A stretch of DNA of 64,000 nucleotides from positions 51,713 through 115,712 of the forward strand of contig CAISDA010000005.1 in NCBI GenBank assembly GCA_903884005.1. Reading direction: 5' to 3'. Origin of the DNA: an uncultured Ignavibacteriota bacterium (GTDB taxonomy: Bacteria; Bacteroidota; Ignavibacteria; UBA10030; UBA8401). The notes under the pieces are model-generated. The model saw only the letters and a list, made by a program, of their open reading frames with translations. It was not told the DNA's origin and searched no databases. Position 1 is the first letter of the stretch; each line of letters begins with the position of its first letter. Position numbers and translations under genes: made by a program. Positions 62,795-64,000 of this stretch are shown one piece after another.

Positions 62795-62810
62795 TGCAAG
62801 AATTGTGCCA
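62795..62810 (-). promoter_or_regulatory. Perfect sigma-54 (-24/-12) promoter of the 13-heme cytochrome
   Basis: On the minus strand TGGCACAATTCTTGCA matches every position of TGGCACRNNNNTTGCW. The transcript would begin near 62784, leaving an untranslated leader of about 36 bases before the ATG at 62748. Confidence 0.92.
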
Positions 62811-62879
62811 TAACATGAATGTGGAATTTTTCAGCAGATTTGAAGATTTCTGGTACAGCAGATTTCCAATTCTAAAAAA

Positions 62880-62903
62880 AATAGTGTGTATTTTCTCACT
62901 ATT
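62880..62903. promoter_or_regulatory. Inverted repeat upstream of the 13-heme cytochrome promoter
   Basis: AATAGTG (62880-62886) and CACTATT (62897-62903) are perfect complements with a 10-base spacer, 70-93 bp upstream of the -24 box. It is a candidate activator site in the otherwise gene-free stretch 62749-63052. Confidence 0.5.
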
Positions 62904-63052
62904 AAGAATGTTGACTATTTCATCACAACCTCGTTTCCCCTATGGGGAAAACACATCAATCAAGGCTCACACTGGACTGGAACCGTGAATTACATGCAAA
63001 GGCATTCCCTGCGAGCCACGGAGTGGCATCATCGGCGTCACGCCTCTTTCTC

Positions 63053-63860
63053 TTATTTCGAGGCTCTGTGAAATGAAACAGTGTATTTCCCCTGCTGTTG
63101 TGGAGTTCTCGCAACGAGTAGGATCCGCTGCAGGTCCGTTCCCCATTCTGCATGCAGTTCCGCATCCTCGATTCTGATCGTCTCTACTATTGGCTGCACC
63201 TTGTCCTGTTCAAACCGGATCTCGATATCACTGTCGTGCTCTATCGCTCCCTTCGTCCTCACTCGTACGATGAGACGGTCGGCCTCGGTGCGCACGACGC
63301 GGCCCGATGTCATCAACGTGAGTGTGATATTCTTTGACGGTGCACCGAGGCGGAACTCCTCCGTAACCGCCACAGCACTGTGCGCCCGATCCAATGTAAT
63401 GCTCCTCACCCATTTCTCAACATGCGCCTCTTGAGGGTACGCCCCGGCAATATCAAGGGAGAAGCGAACAGAGTCTTTCCATGACTGATGCTGAACATCA
63501 CGTGCAGCATATTGTTTGCCCTCCTTCTCCATGACACCGTCGATCGTCGGGAGGTTGTGAAATGCCGACTGCATCGTCCATATCGAGTACCGGTCTGTGC
63601 TGAACGTCTTGGCGTTGTACCCCTCCGGACCGACATCGATAATGAACGGTTCGCCGTCGACGTAGAGCACAAAATTGCCCACATCATTGTGATTGTGACT
63701 CTTCCCGTTGTGCATGCCCTGGGCGGCAATGTAAAAACCGGCTGCAGAGTTCTCTTTCTCGCGGGCGACGAAGAACTGTGATCGCTTCAGGTAGACATCC
63801 GTCAGCAGCGGTTGTGCGGGCTTCTGGCTTATCATCAGGTCAAGGTTGAACAGGAAGAGT
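63053..63860 (-). pseudogene. Heparinase II/III-like protein, 5' part cut off by an insertion sequence
   Basis: The remaining reading frame encodes about 265 residues of the C-terminal beta-sandwich half of a heparinase II/III-like polysaccharide lyase (KSHNHNDVGNFVLYVDGEPF, IDVGPEGYNAKTFSTDRYS, KWVRSITLDRAHSAVAVTEE). The NHNDVGNF motif holds conserved His and Asn of the family. At about 63860 the reading frame runs into an insertion element end, so the catalytic alpha domain and the signal peptide are missing. The upstream 5' part, if it exists, lies beyond the window. The remnant cannot be a complete enzyme. Confidence 0.8.
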
Positions 63861-64000
63861 GACCTGACCCCCAAAAGATGATCCAATTTCATATATTGGA
63901 GATCATCAAGAAAGGTCATCTATGGGTAAGCAAAAATTCACCGCAGAACAGATCATCGGAAAACTTCATGAAGCCGATGTCCTCCAAAGCCAAGGTAAAA
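63860..64000 (+). mobile_element. IS3-family insertion sequence, left end (truncated by window)
   Basis: The sequence starting TGACCTGACCCCCAAAAGAT looks like an IS3-family terminal inverted repeat and is followed by an OrfA start. The right end, second inverted repeat and target duplication are outside the window. Confidence 0.75.
63922..64000 (+). CDS. IS3-family transposase OrfA (5' part only)
   Basis: The 26 readable residues begin MGKQKFTAEQIIGKLHEADV and match the start of IS3 OrfA proteins, whose typical pattern is (K/R)(F/Y)(S/T)xEQIIxxLxEAE followed by a helix-turn-helix. The element would be a complete transposase only if the frame continues past the window edge. The element is inserted in the heparinase-like gene. 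Confidence 0.8.
   Translation, partial: MGKQKFTAEQIIGKLHEADVLQSQGK

Noticed and set aside
1..64000. CRISPR array, tRNA or rRNA genes
   Set aside because: No regularly spaced repeats, no recognisable tRNA cloverleaf or rRNA segments were noticed by eye; this is not a substitute for a covariance search.

Overview
The window suggests a Gram-negative bacterium of the Fibrobacteres-Chlorobi-Bacteroidetes (FCB) group, most likely an Ignavibacteria-like lineage of moderately high GC. The reasons are at least six exported proteins with a type IX secretion (T9SS) C-terminal sorting domain (core NYPNPFNPST), a PorV-like outer-membrane protein, a TonB-dependent receptor with a carboxypeptidase-like N-terminal domain, and a DUF4905-like protein. 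No species assignment is possible from sequence reading alone. I saw no rRNA, tRNA or CRISPR array.

Layout. (1) 1-22.1 kb, leftward: the end of a sugar ABC transporter (permease and binding protein), a repeat-rich DUF4623-like T9SS protein, a DUF5009/HGSNAT-like membrane acyltransferase, three tandem GHL10 glycosidase-like proteins, two small outer-membrane barrels, a PorV-like protein, a large T9SS cargo, a TonB-dependent receptor and another T9SS cargo. (2) 22.4-37.1 kb, rightward: an ion-coupled transporter, a HyuA-type hydantoinase/oxoprolinase, a short and a full-length FAD oxidoreductase, a NanE-like ManNAc-6-P epimerase, a GH94 phosphorylase, a NAGPA-type phosphodiester glycosidase, and a beta-propeller sensor kinase with its LuxR-type regulator. 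This looks like amino-sugar or glycan uptake and breakdown. A perfect 20-bp palindrome between the two arms, with a degenerate copy at 6.27 kb, suggests shared control. (3) 37.2-43.4 kb: a UROD-like protein, rhamnose mutarotase, a GxGYxYP protein, an ICMT-like methyltransferase, a DUF4905-like protein and several dispersed repeats.

(4) 43.6-62.8 kb is the most remarkable part, a respiratory block. A rightward operon encodes a Qrc-like menaquinone-linked complex (multiheme cytochrome c, molybdopterin-oxidoreductase-like protein, four-cluster Fe-S protein, NrfD-type membrane protein) with three accessory proteins, two of which carry glycine-cleavage-H-like domains that have lost the lipoyl lysine. 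Facing it, leftward genes encode a 13-heme cytochrome fused to a cytochrome b, a HybA/HybB-like pair, and two complete sigma-54 two-component systems. Both sensor kinases carry c-type heme motifs in the periplasmic domain, and each system is accompanied by an archaemetzincin-type zinc protease. I find sigma-54 (-24/-12) promoter sequences in front of all three respiratory transcription units, each with candidate upstream inverted repeats. The parts fit one circuit: periplasmic heme sensors, sigma-54 activators, induced quinone-linked electron-transfer complexes.

(5) 63.05-64 kb: the 3' part of a heparinase II/III-like gene interrupted by an IS3-family insertion sequence whose transposase runs off the window.
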